This document shows, in pieces, positions 10,120 to 22,361 of a DNA stretch of 64,000 nt. This DNA comes from Lasiodiplodia sp. COLG20. Taxonomy: Eukaryota; Ascomycota; Dothideomycetes; Botryosphaeriales; Botryosphaeriaceae. Each line of letters opens with the position of its first letter. Within the stretch, counting starts at the first letter, position 1. Made by a program: the position numbers and the translations under genes. Below the pieces are notes generated by a model. The model was not told the DNA's origin, did not search any database, and saw only the letters and a program-made list of their open reading frames with translations. The stretch spans positions 62,001-126,000 of the forward strand of contig VNWV01000003.1 in assembly GCA_009801085.1 (NCBI GenBank). Direction: 5' to 3'.

Positions 10120-11680
10120 CTACTCCCTCTTCCTACTCATCCTTGGCAGCCCCATCCAAAATATCCAGCATCCAACTATCAATGCAAGCACAAAGGGCTG
10201 CAACACCTGCACCCCTTTCTTCTGCGCAATGGCGCCGACTGCGAACGGAAAGACGGCGGCTCCGCTACCACCAATGGCGGCGGCAAATCCAATAGCACTG
10301 ACATGCAAATGCCTCGGGAGCAACTTGGTGGCCGCAACGACGGCGCCCGGGAACATGGGGCCTAGGAAAAAGCCCTGGAAGGCGACGGCGATGGCGGACA
10401 AGAGGAAGCTCGGCACGAGCCAGAACAGAAGCTCGAGGGCGGCGCAGATGGGCAGGTAGATGGCGATGGCCAGCTTCTCGCCGATGCGCGGCGTGACGAA
10501 GCCGAGGGCGACGCGGCCGACGGCCATGCCGAGCCAGAAGCCGGTGGCCGTCATGCCGGACGCGAAGGCGGCGCCGCCGCGGACGCGCAGCATGAAGGTC
10601 ACGATCCAGCCGCCGAGCGCCACCTCGACGCCCACGTAAACGAGCAGGAAGAGCGCGCAGAGCCAGGTCACGCGGGCGGCGGGCAGGCGGGTGAGGGCTT
10701 CGCGCATGCGGTTTTCGTGCGAAGACGACGTCCTTGGGTTTTGCGAGCGGAAGACGGCGGCCGTGGCACGCCAGAAGGTCGCCAGACAGAAGGCGAGTTC
10801 GAGGACAGAACAGCCGACCTGCAGGGAGTTTTGAGAGAGGGGTTAGGGACGGATAACAGATAGGAGTCTATTCCGGTGTTTCAAGGAGCAGAGCCATTAC
10901 TGTAGCGCGTGAAGCAGAGAAGAGACATACCATGACATAGTAGAACTCGAACCACTGTAAGTTCGCCTTTGTGATCATACTAGTAGCGATGAGAGGGCTA
11001 ACAGTGGCACCGACGCTGTAGAGGCCGTGCAGGAAGCCGAGAATCTCGTTGGCGTTGGCCATTACCCCCATCCATGCGTTCCAGCCAGCATCCTCGAGGC
11101 CGTTGCCGAAGCCAGCAAGCGCGAAGACGACGACCAGAACAGGATAGGGTGGGTGCACGCATATGACGACGTAGGCAATGATGTGGCAAAGGGGGCCGAG
11201 AAATGCTATGCCGCGCTGGCCGAATTTGAGGTGAATGGTGTTGTTGAGCAGAGCAGAGGCGCAGTAACCGATCAGCGGGGAGAGAAAAACGAGAGACACG
11301 ACCGTGTACGAGAGGCCATAGTATTTCTCGAGCTGCAGAAGAGTTAGTGGCGAGACTGCATCGAGGAAGGCGGGCTTTACATATGGAAGTAGGGCTCCAT
11401 ATGCAGCGTCATTGGCTCCCATGATGAAAAAGCTCCAGAAAGCGGCGAAGGTACGCCACATGTTGACCCGGGGGTTGTTCCATCTCTGCAGCTTCTCCGT
11501 GGTGGTTGTGGGCGAAGGCAAGGTCTCGATCGGATCCTCATCGGGGCCTTGGGACAGCGACAGGCTCTTGATGCTTTGAGGTCCTTGACGCTTTGCAGCC
11601 GGTGGCTTGGTAAGAGCTGTGTCTTGAAGTTCAATGACACAAGTCGATGAGCCGCCATGGTGGGCAGACTGCAATGACAT
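10120..11680 (-). CDS. major facilitator superfamily transporter
   Basis: Two exons (complement 11680-10931 and 10818-10120) encode 482 aa with about twelve hydrophobic segments. A ~75-residue hydrophilic Ser/Thr/Pro-rich N-terminus precedes the first membrane segment (FAAFWSFFIMGANDAAYGAL). Other segments include VSLVFLSPLIGYCASALLNN, FLGPLCHIIAYVVICV and, in exon 2, WLCALFLLVYVGVEVALGGW and PFVLALIVGCWIFWMGL. A cytoplasmic loop with SQNPRTSSSHENR separates the two halves. The arrangement resembles the FHS / BSC6-like branch of fungal MFS proteins, but no substrate can be assigned. The chosen ATG at 11680 gives MSLQSAHHGG; the open frame extends further upstream without conserved content. 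It is tail-to-tail with the GMC oxidoreductase, so a shared metabolic role is possible but unproven. Confidence 0.87.
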
Positions 11681-12074
11681 GGCTTCGAGTAGAGCATACA
11701 CAAAAGAAAGGGCACAATTTCCTGGGGGAAAACTCGAAAAGAGGAAGAGGCAGGGTGGGTTGACTCGGCCCGCATGAAGTAGCGGCGGGCCCCTACAAGC
11801 TACAACAAGCAATGCAGCTGAGCTGGCGGTGCCACGACAGACAGCTTTGACTCACATGGTGAGGGACATGTACGAGGGGCAAAATAGAGAGCAAATGGGG
11901 AGAAGATGCGGTGATGATGTAAGCCTCCGCAAACGGAGACGTCTGGGGAAGCAGCGGCCCCGGGCCGGCTTCCATCCACTCAGCGGGCGCGGCCAAAGGC
12001 CGGCAGAACTCTGCCGCCATCACGATTGAGGCTCCGCCCTTACTCGTCCAAGCTTGCATCACCATCCCCGCGTC
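11681..12074. promoter_or_regulatory. divergent promoter region, MFS transporter / TFB4
   Basis: The divergent start codons are 394 bp apart. The segment must hold both promoters. I recognise no individual element with confidence. Confidence 0.4.
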
Positions 12075-13306
12075 ATGGAAGCCGTCGACGCGACGGAACG
12101 CAGCTACAAAGGCTTTGAGGGTACCGAGCACCCGCCTGCCCTCGTGGATCCAGATTGCTCATCCATCTGCAGGCCCGCCTCCATCTCTGCTGACCATCAT
12201 CATTGACACCAACCCACATGCCTGGGCCTACCTTTCGTCGACCCTGCCGCTGTCCAAGGCCATCGCGAATCTGCTCGTCTTCATAAACGCACACCTTGCC
12301 ATCAACTCCGCCAACCAGGTTGCCGTGCTTGCAAGCCACACGCAACACGCAACATGGCTGTATCCCACCCCACACCCGCCAAAAGCCGCAGCCCGCAACG
12401 CCCCAAATGGAAGTAATGGAAAGGTCGACGGCGATGTGGACATGGCAGACACGCCGAGCATGGATGATGCAAACAAATACCGCCCCTTTCGCAACGTCGA
12501 GACGGAGCTGCTGGCCAATCTGCGGGCGCTGATGTCGCAGACCAGCGAGGCCGACCTGAAAGCCAGCACCACGACGCTGGTCGCCGGCGCTCTCACCACG
12601 GCACTTGCCTACATTGCGAAGGCCAACATCAAGTCGGCGCCGCAGGTGGGCGGCGGCAACGCGGCCGACCTCGCCGCAGCTGCCGACGCACCCACCGCTC
12701 GCTCCACGCTGACGTCGCGCATCATGGTGCTCAGCGTGTCGGGCGACTTGGCCTCGCAGTACATACCCGTAATGAACGCCATCTTCGCTGCCCAGCGCCA
12801 GCGCATCCCCATAGACATTCTGAAGCTGGCCGGTGATACCATCTTCTTGCAGCAGGCGTGCGATGCCACTGGCGGCATCTATCTGCAGCCTTCAGCGCCC
12901 GAGGGGCTGTTGCAGTACCTCATGATGGCCTTTCTGCCCGACGAGACGGCGCGGAAGCACCTGGTGCTGCCAAGCGCTGGCGAAGTGGATTTCCGGGCAG
13001 CCTGCTTCTGCCACAGACGGGTCGTCGACGTCGGCTACGTCTGCTCCGTGTGCCTGAGCAGTAAGTCGTCGAGATGGCAGTCGACTATGCAGCCGGGCTA
13101 ACGTTTTAGTCTTCTGCGAGCCGCCGGCCGATCAAACGTGCCCCACGTGCACCAACCAGCTATCCGTTTCGAGCTCCATCACCCGGGTGCCGGCGCTGAT
13201 TCCCCGGAAGAAGAAGAAGAGAAAGAGGGTTGCGGGCGAGGCCACGCCCGGAGGGGCGGCCACGCCGGGCACCCCCGGCGGCGGAGCGACGCCGATTCCC
13301 TCGTAA
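12075..13306 (+). CDS. TFB4: TFIIH core subunit Tfb4/p34
   Basis: Three exons (12075-12120, 12173-13060, 13110-13306) encode 376 aa. After a 15-codon first exon, the von Willebrand A-like domain begins with GPPPSLLTIIIDTNPHAWAY and continues through IMVLSVSGDLASQYIPVMNA and ILKLAGDTIFLQQACDATGG. The C-terminal zinc ribbon is rebuilt across the last intron: CFCHRR, GYVCSVCLSIFCEPP and TCPTC. The tail has a KKKKRKR stretch followed by Gly/Thr/Pro-rich repeats. Tfb4 pairs with Ssl1/p44 in the TFIIH core, which acts in transcription initiation and nucleotide-excision repair. Identity rests on domain order and the spaced Cys residues. A Gly/Asn/Met-rich insertion near residues 115-130 (VDGDVDMADT) is low in complexity. 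Confidence 0.92.
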
Positions 13307-13962
13307 AGTTGTGGTGTGATATCATTTTCCCTTGGGACGGGCGCGGCGTTGGTCGGGATAAAATAAGTGGGCTTTTTTTTCACGGCATTCGGGAGGGGAA
13401 TGGCATATGCGGAGGCGTTCTGGGCTTGAAAGAGATCGGCTAATTAGCGCAACGGTTCTCGCGCGGGACAAAATGGCAGGGCTTGACAGGCACCGGAGGC
13501 CAACGGTTGGTCCGTCGCTTTGAAGCCTGGGTCTGGAAGCATGTGCCCAGGAACCAGGACGCAAGCAGATGCTGCACAGCGGGCATTGTGGAGGGTCACG
13601 TGGGAGATGTGAGGCGAAGTCGGCTCCGGTGGCCTGGTTTGGAGAAGCGGTGGATTCCTGGCAGAGATGGTGACGAACACGAGATGGGCCCAGGGTAGTT
13701 GAATGCTTGCGGGGGTCTAGGGTAGCTCCGTACCAGAGCGGGCAGCGATCGGCGCGGCCGGGGTAAGCTCTGGCAAGCTTCCAGCTCGGGCTGCCTCGCC
13801 CGAGCTTGGCTTGCGCTGCGGCTTAAGCCACCTCCGCGCGCCTTCCATGTAACGTCGAACTGCCTGCCCCGCATCCTCGCCCGCAACAGCGTCGCATTGA
13901 CACGGAAGATTTCTCGCCGCACCCCCAGGGTACCTGATCTCCGCCGATGTCCACCCCTCCCC

Positions 13963-13972
13963 ATTGGCCAAT
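13963..13972. promoter_or_regulatory. palindromic double CCAAT box (ATTGGCCAAT)
   Basis: A perfect 10-bp palindrome carries one CCAAT on each strand, about 240 bp upstream of the beta-galactosidase start. CCAAT is the binding site of the fungal CCAAT-binding complex. Function here is inferred from motif and position only. Confidence 0.4.
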
Positions 13973-14086
13973 TGTTTCGCCTCGGCCCCGTTTCTCGCGA
14001 GGCCCTTTCGTTATTTCTTCGCTTGATGGCGCCGGACCTGACTGCTGTGTTGTGATGTGATGATGTGCACGTCCTACCCCATCCCA

Positions 14087-14092
14087 CCGGGG
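14087..14092 (+). promoter_or_regulatory. CreA-type hexamer CCGGGG
   Basis: It fits the SYGGRG consensus of the carbon-catabolite repressor CreA and lies ~120 bp before the start codon of a glycosidase gene. Hexamers of this kind also occur by chance in GC-rich DNA. Confidence 0.25.
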
Positions 14093-14134
14093 AGCCGTCT
14101 TGGTCCCAATGTGGGCGGAGGAGCCATGGCGGCA

Positions 14135-14142
14135 TTTAAAAG
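14135..14142 (+). promoter_or_regulatory. TATA-like TTTAAAAG upstream of beta-galactosidase
   Basis: An A/T box in a GC-rich setting, about 70 bp before the ATG at 14209. The position suits a core promoter with a short 5' UTR. Confidence 0.35.
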
Positions 14143-14208
14143 GCTCCCCAGATTCCAATTTTGCTGTCTCACGCTCTGACGCAGCGAGAGGACACCGCCG
14201 TAGCTACC

Positions 14209-17200
14209 ATGAAGCTCTCCACCGGTTTACTGGCGGCGAGCCTGGCGTCTCAGGCCCTGGGCGCCGCCATCTCTGCCGGCAAGCCCAATGACCTGATCAA
14301 GCCGTACAAGCGCGAAGCTCTGCAGGACATCGTACGTCTCTTGGCCGTTGCGTAGACGAAGCCTGCTGATTTCGAGTAACTAGGTCACTTGGGACGAGCA
14401 CTCTATCTTCGTCAACGGCGAGCGCATCATTTTCCTCAGCGGCGAATACCACCCGTTCCGGTATGCACCTGTCCAAGCCATGTCAGCACGGGCGTTAACG
14501 TACGCTACCTCAGACTTCCGGTTCCTTCGCTCTGGCTCGACGTCTTTCACAAGATCAAGGCCCTGGGCTTCAACGGCGTGTCGTTCTACGTCGACTGGGC
14601 TCTGCTGGAAGGCACTCCCGGCGAGTTCAGCGCCGAGGGCGTCTTCGCCTGGGAGCCTTTCTTCGACGCCGCCAAGGAGGCCGGCATCTACCTGCTCGCT
14701 GTGAGTCCCCATGCAGCCGCTCTCGACCAGCACGCACTGACAGACCCAGCGTCCCGGTCCCTACATCAATGCCGAGGTTTCCGGTGGTGGTTTCCCTGGC
14801 TGGCTCCAGCGCGTCAATGGCACGCTGAGAACCGACGACGAGGCCTTCATCAATGCTACCGATAAGTAGGTTACTCTGCCTAGAGCTCTCGGTGCAAAGC
14901 TAACCGACCCGCCAGCTACGTCAAGAACATTGGTGAGATCATCGCCAAGGCCCAAATCACCAACGGCGGCCCTGTCATCCTCTTCCAGCCGGAGAACGAG
15001 TACACGGGCGCTGTCGATGGCATTGAGTTCCCCAACGAACGCTACTGGGCCATTGTCGAGGAGCAGTTCCGCAACACTGGCATTGTCGTCCCCTACATCA
15101 ACAACGACGCTTCGCCTCAGGGATACTTTGCTCCTGGCTCCAACTGGACCCCGCAGGTCGATATCTACGGTCACGATGGCTACCCGCTTGGCTTTGACTG
15201 CGCCAACCCATACACTTGGCCCGATGGCAAGCTGCCCACAAACTGGAGGGATCTGCATGAGGAGCAGAGCCCCAGCACTCCTTACTCAGTCATCGAGGTA
15301 TGACCCGCGCCACTCTTGGTTGGTACCCCTGCTCACAAGACGTCCAGTTCCAAGCCGGTGCCTTCGACCCCTGGGGCGGCCTTGGTTTTGACCAGTGTGC
15401 CGTCTTGCTCAACCACGAGTTTGAGCGCGTCTTCTACAAGAATCTCCAGAGCTTTGGCGCTACCATTCTGAACTTTTACATGGTACGTCCTGCCGTCTTC
15501 CTGCTGGCTGGTTTCGATATTGACGCCTCATAGATCTTTGGCGGCACCAACTGGGGCAACCTCGGCCACCCTGGCGGCTACACCTCTTACGACTACGGAT
15601 CCGTCATCAGAGAGACGCGTGAGATCAACCGTGAGAAGTACAGCGAGCTCAAGCTTCAGGGCAACTTCCTGAAGGTCTCCCCCGCCTACCTGACTGCCGA
15701 GCCTGGTGAGCTCTCCAACGGCTCTTACGCCAGCACTCCCGAGATCGCTGTGACTCCGCTGCTGGGCAATGTCACCAACTTCTTCGTTGTCAGGCATGCT
15801 GCCTACAACTCGTTGGAGTCCACCCCTTACACCATTACCGTCCCAACCAGCAAGGGCGACCTTACCCTCCCGCAGCTGAACGGCACTTTGACCCTGAATG
15901 GCCGCGACTCCAAGGTCCACGTCACCGACTACGACCTCGGCGGAGAGAACCTCCTCTACTCGACGGCTGAGATCTTCACATGGCAAAAGTACGACGACAA
16001 GACCGTTCTCGTCGTCTATGGCGGCCCCAACGAGGCACACGAGCTCGCCTTTTCCAGCGGCAAGAACGCCACTCTCATCGAAGGCTCGGGCGTAACCATC
16101 ACGGCCAAGGACGGCGCCACCATCCTCCACTGGTCTGTGACGCCGACGCGTAAGATCGCCAAGGTTGGCGAGAGCCTCTACGTCTACATCCTCGACCGCA
16201 ACTCGGCCTATAACTACTGGACTCACGACGACATCGTCCTGCAAGCCGGATATCTCATCCGAAACGCTTCGGTCGACGGCACCACCTTGTCCGTCGTCGG
16301 TGACCTCAATGCGACTGCCACGCTCGAAGTCATTGGTGGTGCACCAAGTGGCCTGACCAAGCTGACCTTCAACGGTGAGGAGCTCGAATTCGACCAGTCG
16401 TCCACGACCAGCGCAGTCTCGGCCGCGTTGACCTACACGCCGCCCACCATCAATCTTCCTGACCTCAACACTCTCTCTTGGAAGTCTCTTGACACGCTGC
16501 CCGAGATCGCCGCCGACTACGACGACAGCGCCTGGCCAGCTGCTGACCAGCCCTACACGCTTAACACGCTACGTCCCCTGACGACGCCGACCTCGCTGTA
16601 TGGCGGCGATTACGGCTACCACTACGGCACCCTCCTTTTCCGCGGCCACTTCACCGCCACTGGCGATGAATCATCGCTCTACATTTCCGCCCAGGGCGGC
16701 TTCGCTTCAGGCTTCAGCGTCTTCCTCAACTCGGCGCACCTTGGCTCGTGGGCGGGCGCCGACTACGCGTCCAACGGCAACCTCACCCTGTCCATCCCGG
16801 CGGATGCCGTGCCCGCGGCCGATTCGGACGCCGTTATCACCGTTGTCCTTGACACCACGGGTATCAGCGAGAACTGGATCGTCGGCGCTGAGGAGGCCAA
16901 GTTTCCGCGTGGAATCCTCGACTTCGAGCTCAAGGGGCACGAGAAGAGCGACGTCGCATGGAAGCTGACGGGCAACCTCGGCGGTGAGGAGTATCTCGAC
17001 CACTCGCGCGGCCCGCTCAACGAGGGCGGCCTGTTCGCCGAGCGTAAGGGCTACCACCTCCCCGGCGCGCCCACGGATGAGTGGGAGGACAGCGCAGGCC
17101 CAGTCGCCGATGGCGTCAAGGGCGCCGGCGTGAAGTGGTACGCGACGAGCCTCGAGCTGGACGTTCCGCAGGGCTGGGACGTGCCCATCTCCTTCGTGTT

Positions 17201-17513
17201 CGGCAACGGCACCGCCAACGGCACCGCCGCCAGCGGCCAGGCCGAGGCGTACCGCGTCCAGCTCTTCGTCAACGGCTGGCAGTTTGGCAAGTACATCCAC
17301 AACATCGGCCCGCAGGATGTTTTCCCTGTGCCCGAGGGTATTTGGGATTACAGGGGCAGCAACTTCGTTGCCGTGAGCGTCTATAGTCAGGAAGATGCTG
17401 GCGTGGAGGTGGAGAGTTTGGAGTTGGTGCACGGCACGCCGGTGAAGACGGGGTACGGAAAGGTTGAGGTTGTCGAGGGTGAAGCATATGCGGCGAGAGA
17501 AGGAGCATACTGA
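14209..17513 (+). CDS. lacA: secreted beta-galactosidase, GH35 (lacA type)
   Basis: Seven exons (14209-14331, 14384-14460, 14514-14700, 14750-14865, 14916-15297, 15348-15482, 15534-17513) encode 999 aa, the usual size of fungal lacA enzymes. A signal peptide is visible ([20 protein letters not shown]). The catalytic barrel starts at [29 protein letters not shown] holds the acid/base Glu196. The Glu of PYSVIE at the exon 5/6 joint (Glu295) is the expected nucleophile, followed by [11 protein letters not shown]. Downstream are [20 protein letters not shown] and the beta-sandwich domains of the fungal enzyme. Many NxS/T sequons fit a secreted glycoprotein. It hydrolyses terminal beta-D-galactosyl residues in plant polysaccharides and lactose. 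Carbon regulation is plausible from the upstream CreA-type hexamer. Confidence 0.94.
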
Positions 17514-18276
17514 GCGCACACTCTTGTCAGTAAAACTAACACCAGAATATTTGTTGCGTGGTAGGGAAGAGGCGGGGGCGAGGAGGCTTAATGAGTTACG
17601 TTAATGCTATATTGGTTTGATATGATCTGGAGAAGTCTTACTAAGTCCCTCTTGTGGTTGCCACACATACCGTTATCACCCTGTCTCATGCGCGATAGCC
17701 GCACGGCACGAGTCTTCTCCCATATCAGCGTCCGTCGTCTTGTCAGACTTTGCTTTCCCTCACGAATGCATCCCATAAGAGCAAGGTTGATGTGATCCAG
17801 AAGTGACGTCACTTTACAGCTAACTCCAGACTTCGACTGTGCGCTTCTGTTTCTTGTTCTTAGTGTCACTAGGCGGATGATGTCTACAACCGGGGCCAGG
17901 ATTCTGTAAAACAGCGGCGCTACAGTTTTATTAGTTGCACATAAAGTCTCCTAATGTTGTACGGCACCTCAGAATGATGAAATGAGAACGTGGAAAGCTC
18001 GAGTCAGTGATCCGTTCGATAAAGTAATTCATCCACAGCAATGCATACGTAAACCACAGAAGAAGCTATGTCATAACCGTTCATTTGACTTATTTTCCTT
18101 GACTGAACACGTCCATCCACAAGGGTATACCGAAACCTGAAGAACCTCGTTTACATCCGTCTGTTGCGCAATGACCCCTTCCGTCCTTCCCAGAACCTTC
18201 ATGAAAACCACATAACGCCTCTATACAAACCAAATGCAGAAAGCCCACCACAGAATACCTCATGATCAAAACCAGT
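17514..18276. other. convergent intergenic region, beta-galactosidase / NAR1
   Basis: This holds the 3' flanks of two converging genes and is clearly more AT-rich than its neighbours. I see no coding or RNA-gene signal. Confidence 0.6.
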
Positions 18277-20274
18277 CTACCAGCCGCCACCGATACTGCT
18301 CGCCAAACCGGCCACTCTTTCCACGTCGCTCGCTTTCTTCGCCTTGCCCACGTCGCTTTCGACCTTCCGGTAGCTGGTCTGCGTGAGGTCGGCCACGTCG
18401 ATGCCGGTGACATTGCTCCAATGGCGTAGGAAAGCATGAATCTTTCTCCTCGAAATACCGTTGATGACATCCTCCTCTCCGTTGCTCGTATACCCATTCG
18501 TTTTTGGCGCAGAGTCCACGTCCATAGCGTCACCATCGTGATAATCGCCGTTGACGTCCAGCTCCATCATTCTTTCCACGGCATCCATCTCCTCATCCTC
18601 CTCTTCGCCTTCGGATGACGACGCAGAAAAATACGCTTCATCGACCCTCCTCAACCAGTCCTTCTGCTCCTGCGGGCCCGGCTTCTTCTGCTGCTGCTGG
18701 ACCTCCCCGCCCTCGACCAGCATCTCCTCATCCCCCCTCAGCTCTGCCGCCTCGGCCACCTTAATCTGGCCTCCGCCATTGGTGCAGCCACCAGGACATG
18801 CCATGACCTCGACATACGCATACTCACTCTCGGCACCCGCGCCTGCTCCTGCTCCCGCCTTTGCACCGCCAGGCCTTCTCGCCACGCCCGTCCTTGCACC
18901 CGGCATCCTGCTCGCCCTCGCCGGCTTTAGCCTTCTGACCAGGTTCTGAATATTCCTAAACCCGTAGAACCGCGCCGTCTTGAGAATGACCTGTCCCGTC
19001 GTCGCGTCCTTGAGCACGTACTCGACGACGTCGGCGTTGCGGCCGCGCTCAATGTGCAGCGATGTCGATCCGGCAGGCTGATGGCGGGCTGCGAAAGTCT
19101 GCATAATGTGGTAGAGATAGCCGCCGCTGGTGCCGACGGCGAAGGGGTCGGCGTTCTTCTGAGAAGTGCCGGTTTTCGGCGGAGGGAAGAGGAAAGCGTC
19201 GAGTTCCGGGTCGGGAAAGCGCTGGCGCTGAGAGCGAGGCAATGGTTTGCACGGGAGGGAGGCGAAGTTGACTCCGCGGCTCTGGGCGAGCGAGAGGAGC
19301 TCGCGAGCGGTGATGACGCAGTCGACATCACGCACAGGGTTGGAGGAAGAGGGCAACCAGGCAGCCGAGGTCAGCTCGGAGCGGCTGGCCTCGAGTTTCT
19401 TGTCGAAGCACGGCATAACGGCCAGGTGCCACACCTTCTCCGGCGGGATTCCGAACTTTCGATATAGCACAGACTTGACCAGCGTTCCGGTCAGCGCCTG
19501 CGGCGACTTCATTCGCGACAGGTGCGGCAGAACGTAAGGGTGCGTCTTCTCGGCGTAACAGATCCAGCCGGGGCACGCCGACGTCAGGATCGGCTTCTTC
19601 GGCACCGTTGACGCAGCGCCCTCCGCTCCAGGCTCTGGGGGCGCTGCCGTCGAGGACAGCGCCGACGCGACCTCGTCGGCGGCAAGCACCAGCGCGGCCT
19701 CCCGCACAGTATTGGTGTCGATGACCCAGGCGAAGCCGCTGCCGTGCGCGCCGCCACTGCGCATACCCTCCGGTCCGCTCAGCAGCCGCTCGACCATGTG
19801 CCCGGCCTCGCGCTCGCTGACACCGAACGTCGCCGCCAGGGTCGCCCGTGACTGCGGGCTGACGCTGGCGACGAATATCTTGCCTTCGCCGTTGATCCAG
19901 CCGTTCACCACACCACCTCCTCTTACCGGTGACGGCAGCGCCAATTCCGGGTGTGCATCTAGGGTGTTCAGAACTTCGGTGTGCGACTGCAGAGACACGA
20001 GGACGGCCTCGGCGGAGGTGACGCAACCCGAGCAGGCGAGGCAGTCCGTCAGCGAGATCTGCGCGGGCTGAGGGTTCGCGGCGGCGACTTTGTCTTCAGT
20101 CGTAACTTCATAGGGATTCTAAACCGGGAGTTAGAGTCGGTCATCTTGAGCTGGTGGATCGCTTACGGAAGCGCCGTCTTTGGACTCGGCTGGTATGGTC
20201 TCGATAGGTTTTATGCAGGCAACGCCGGGCGATATGAAGTCGTTCAGGTCGTCAGCAGAGAGAATCGCGCTCAT
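18277..20274 (-). CDS. NAR1: cytosolic Fe-S cluster assembly factor Nar1
   Basis: Two exons (complement 20274-20167 and 20118-18277) encode 649 aa of an Fe-only-hydrogenase-like protein. The N-terminal cluster is made of Cys20 (GVACIKP) and Cys62, Cys65 and Cys68 ([10 protein letters not shown]); it is complete only when the first exon is joined. The C-terminal cluster ligands are in [28 protein letters not shown] and [16 protein letters not shown]. Nar1 passes Fe-S clusters to cytosolic and nuclear apoproteins in the CIA pathway. Acidic low-complexity inserts near the C-terminus ([13 protein letters not shown]) make it longer than the yeast protein. It is head-to-head with RPB12. Confidence 0.93.
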
Positions 20275-20802
20275 TTTCGGCGAAGCGTTCGCGCAACGAG
20301 TGGGAACGACAGAAGGGTGAATGGATAAGAGGGGCGGGCAATGCGCGCGCTCGAGAACCACGAATATTAAGTAGCCAGGTCCCGCGACATTGAGTTTTGA
20401 AGCCCAAACAAAAAAAAAAGAAGCTGCCGAAACGAGAAGGGAAAAGGAAAGAAGTAGCACGTCCCGGAGAAAGGCACAGCAGAAAACGCATACACACTTT
20501 GCTATGTCATCGCGCTTGGCCCGCGGAATGCGGTGGCGGAAGATAGGACGAAGCCCTCCGACGTCGGCCTATCGATTAGCCTGCGTTTGTAAGCGTTTTT
20601 CCACGGCACAAGGGCTTCACCGCTTGCCTTGACAGGAAAGGCGCTTCTTTTTCTTTGGCCATCGCAACCTAGTAACCAGTCGGCCGTCGAACTTCCCGCA
20701 GCGTCTCTCCAAACTTACCACCCCCCGCGTCACAACGAGACCGCGACGCTCGAAATCTTCGACGCCTCCTAGCACTGCCGACTTCCCACACGACCACGAA
20801 CA
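20275..20802. promoter_or_regulatory. divergent promoter region, NAR1 / RPB12
   Basis: 528 bp separate the two start codons. The RPB12 side is C/A-rich, as is common for 5' UTRs of highly expressed fungal genes. No single element is identified. Confidence 0.4.
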
Positions 20803-21093
20803 ATGTCGCAGGCCTACCAGCCCCCTCCCAGCGGCTCCGGCGGTGGCGCTGGCGCCAGCAGCGGTGTTGCCTTCGAGGACACCACCAAGCCAGTTGCCTA
20901 CCTATGCGGCGACTGCGATGCCAAGGTTATCCTGCGCCGCGGCGACCAGATCATGTGCCGCGAGTGCGGCCACCGCGTGCTCTACAAGGAGCGGACGAAC
21001 AGGTAAGTTTAAATCGCCCCACCGCCATATCATCTCGAGTAGCTGCTAACCCGGGTGCCGCATATTAGGATGGTCCAATTTGAGGCGCGCTAG
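20803..21093 (+). CDS. RPB12: RNA polymerase I/II/III common subunit Rpb12 (RPABC4)
   Basis: Two exons (20803-21002, 21069-21093) encode 74 aa. A short Gly/Ala/Ser-rich N-terminus precedes the zinc ribbon YLCGDCDAKVILRRGD...MCRECGHRVLYKERT. The last seven residues, MVQFEAR, lie in the 25-nt second exon and match the highly conserved end of this subunit. Rpb12 is shared by all three nuclear RNA polymerases. Without the intron the frame would run into non-conserved sequence, so the splice is well supported. Confidence 0.95.
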
Positions 21094-22361
21094 GCCTCCC
21101 CTTCACCTTTTTGTTACGATAAAGACTCTTGGAATCCAAACTATCATCGATGCGTTGCCATCGACGCGTGAAGCGACTGCTCGACACAATTGGCTCTAGA
21201 CATCCCAAGGAGCAACTCGAGAGGTCTAGGACCTCTGCACCTTCGAGATCAATGTAATGTGTCAGGAAGAGGAGTCTCCATTGCTCATGTGGTCCCTGCC
21301 TCCAGTGACCATGGGACGAATAAGCTCTGTCCTGGTAGCCATGATTTCTGAGATTCCAAGGGAAAAGAAAGGGAGCATTAGCGTTGGAGGAGAAACAAGG
21401 CGTTTTGGGGAGATAACATCGCTTCATTTGAGTTGATTCCCCTTCTTTATTCGCAGGAAAAAGAAACGTCCCTAGTATAGACGCACACATCTCGTCGAAG
21501 TAATTCAAATTATTCCAAGGTTGAACCGGTGATTGCCATTTTTCATATTTCGTCCTCTGGTTCAGCATTCATATCTTCATGTTGGCCGAGCACGAGCACA
21601 GCTCAATTGTGCCGGAAGAGGGGGGAAGAGGACAAAGAAAAGACCACATATGAACCAACAGATAAACTCCAAGCTTCAGACTTCCAGTTCGTTGCCTCGT
21701 GGTCTTTTCTTTCTCTTTCTACTTCGAATACATATACCTGCTTACTGCAACTCGTATCAATATTAGAAGAAACAACAGAAACCGTGTAACATTTAAGCCC
21801 TGGTGCGCGCAAAAGAAAGGAAATGAAGCCAAGAAAAAGCGTCGTCGCTTTACAGGCTTTCCGTCATTGAATGACGACCATTTCCGTGAAAACAATGGGG
21901 TGGCGATGCGAGGGGATGACGGAGAAGCCATTAAACTCTTGTATGCATATGCACATCGATCGATCAACAGCAAGAGCATCTCTCACTCACTAAACTTACC
22001 ACTCCACTCATATCGACTCGTGTGCAAGTGCTCCCCATGGCAATAACGACAGCACCAGCTATGTACGTATCGTACGATGAAAGGGGACAGTCAGTGGGTA
22101 GATCGAAGACCATGCTCTTCCTCCTCTGCGTTTCCGTCCAAGTGTTGGCTAAACTGGCTGACTTGACAGGTGGCTCGGCGAAAACGACACAAGTATATAG
22201 AAATTTGGCGTTTAGTAGAGGAAGGGGGAAAACTTGGAAGAGAATAAAAGAGTTGTTCTGCTGTGACCCCATCCCGTGCGTACCAGAGAAAAAAAAACCG
22301 TAATACATGCTCCTTCATCATGCTCGCTCTGTCTTTTACTTTTCCCACATATCTCGTCTCT
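21094..22361. other. convergent intergenic region, RPB12 / COT1 kinase
   Basis: A 1.27-kb stretch, AT-richer than its neighbours, with no recognisable gene. It contains the 3' ends of RPB12 and of the kinase. The short open frames do not resemble proteins. Confidence 0.55.

Larger units (their letters stand above)
13307..14208. other. intergenic region and beta-galactosidase promoter
   Basis: About 900 bp between TFB4 and the GH35 gene. It holds a palindromic double CCAAT box (13963-13972), a CreA-type CCGGGG hexamer (14087-14092) and a TTTAAAAG box (14135-14142). No gene is supported; the open frames on the minus strand lack recognisable content. Confidence 0.5.

Noticed and set aside
18551..18949. 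132-codon plus-strand Ser/Pro-rich frame
   Set aside because: It is the antisense shadow of the acidic/basic low-complexity part of NAR1.
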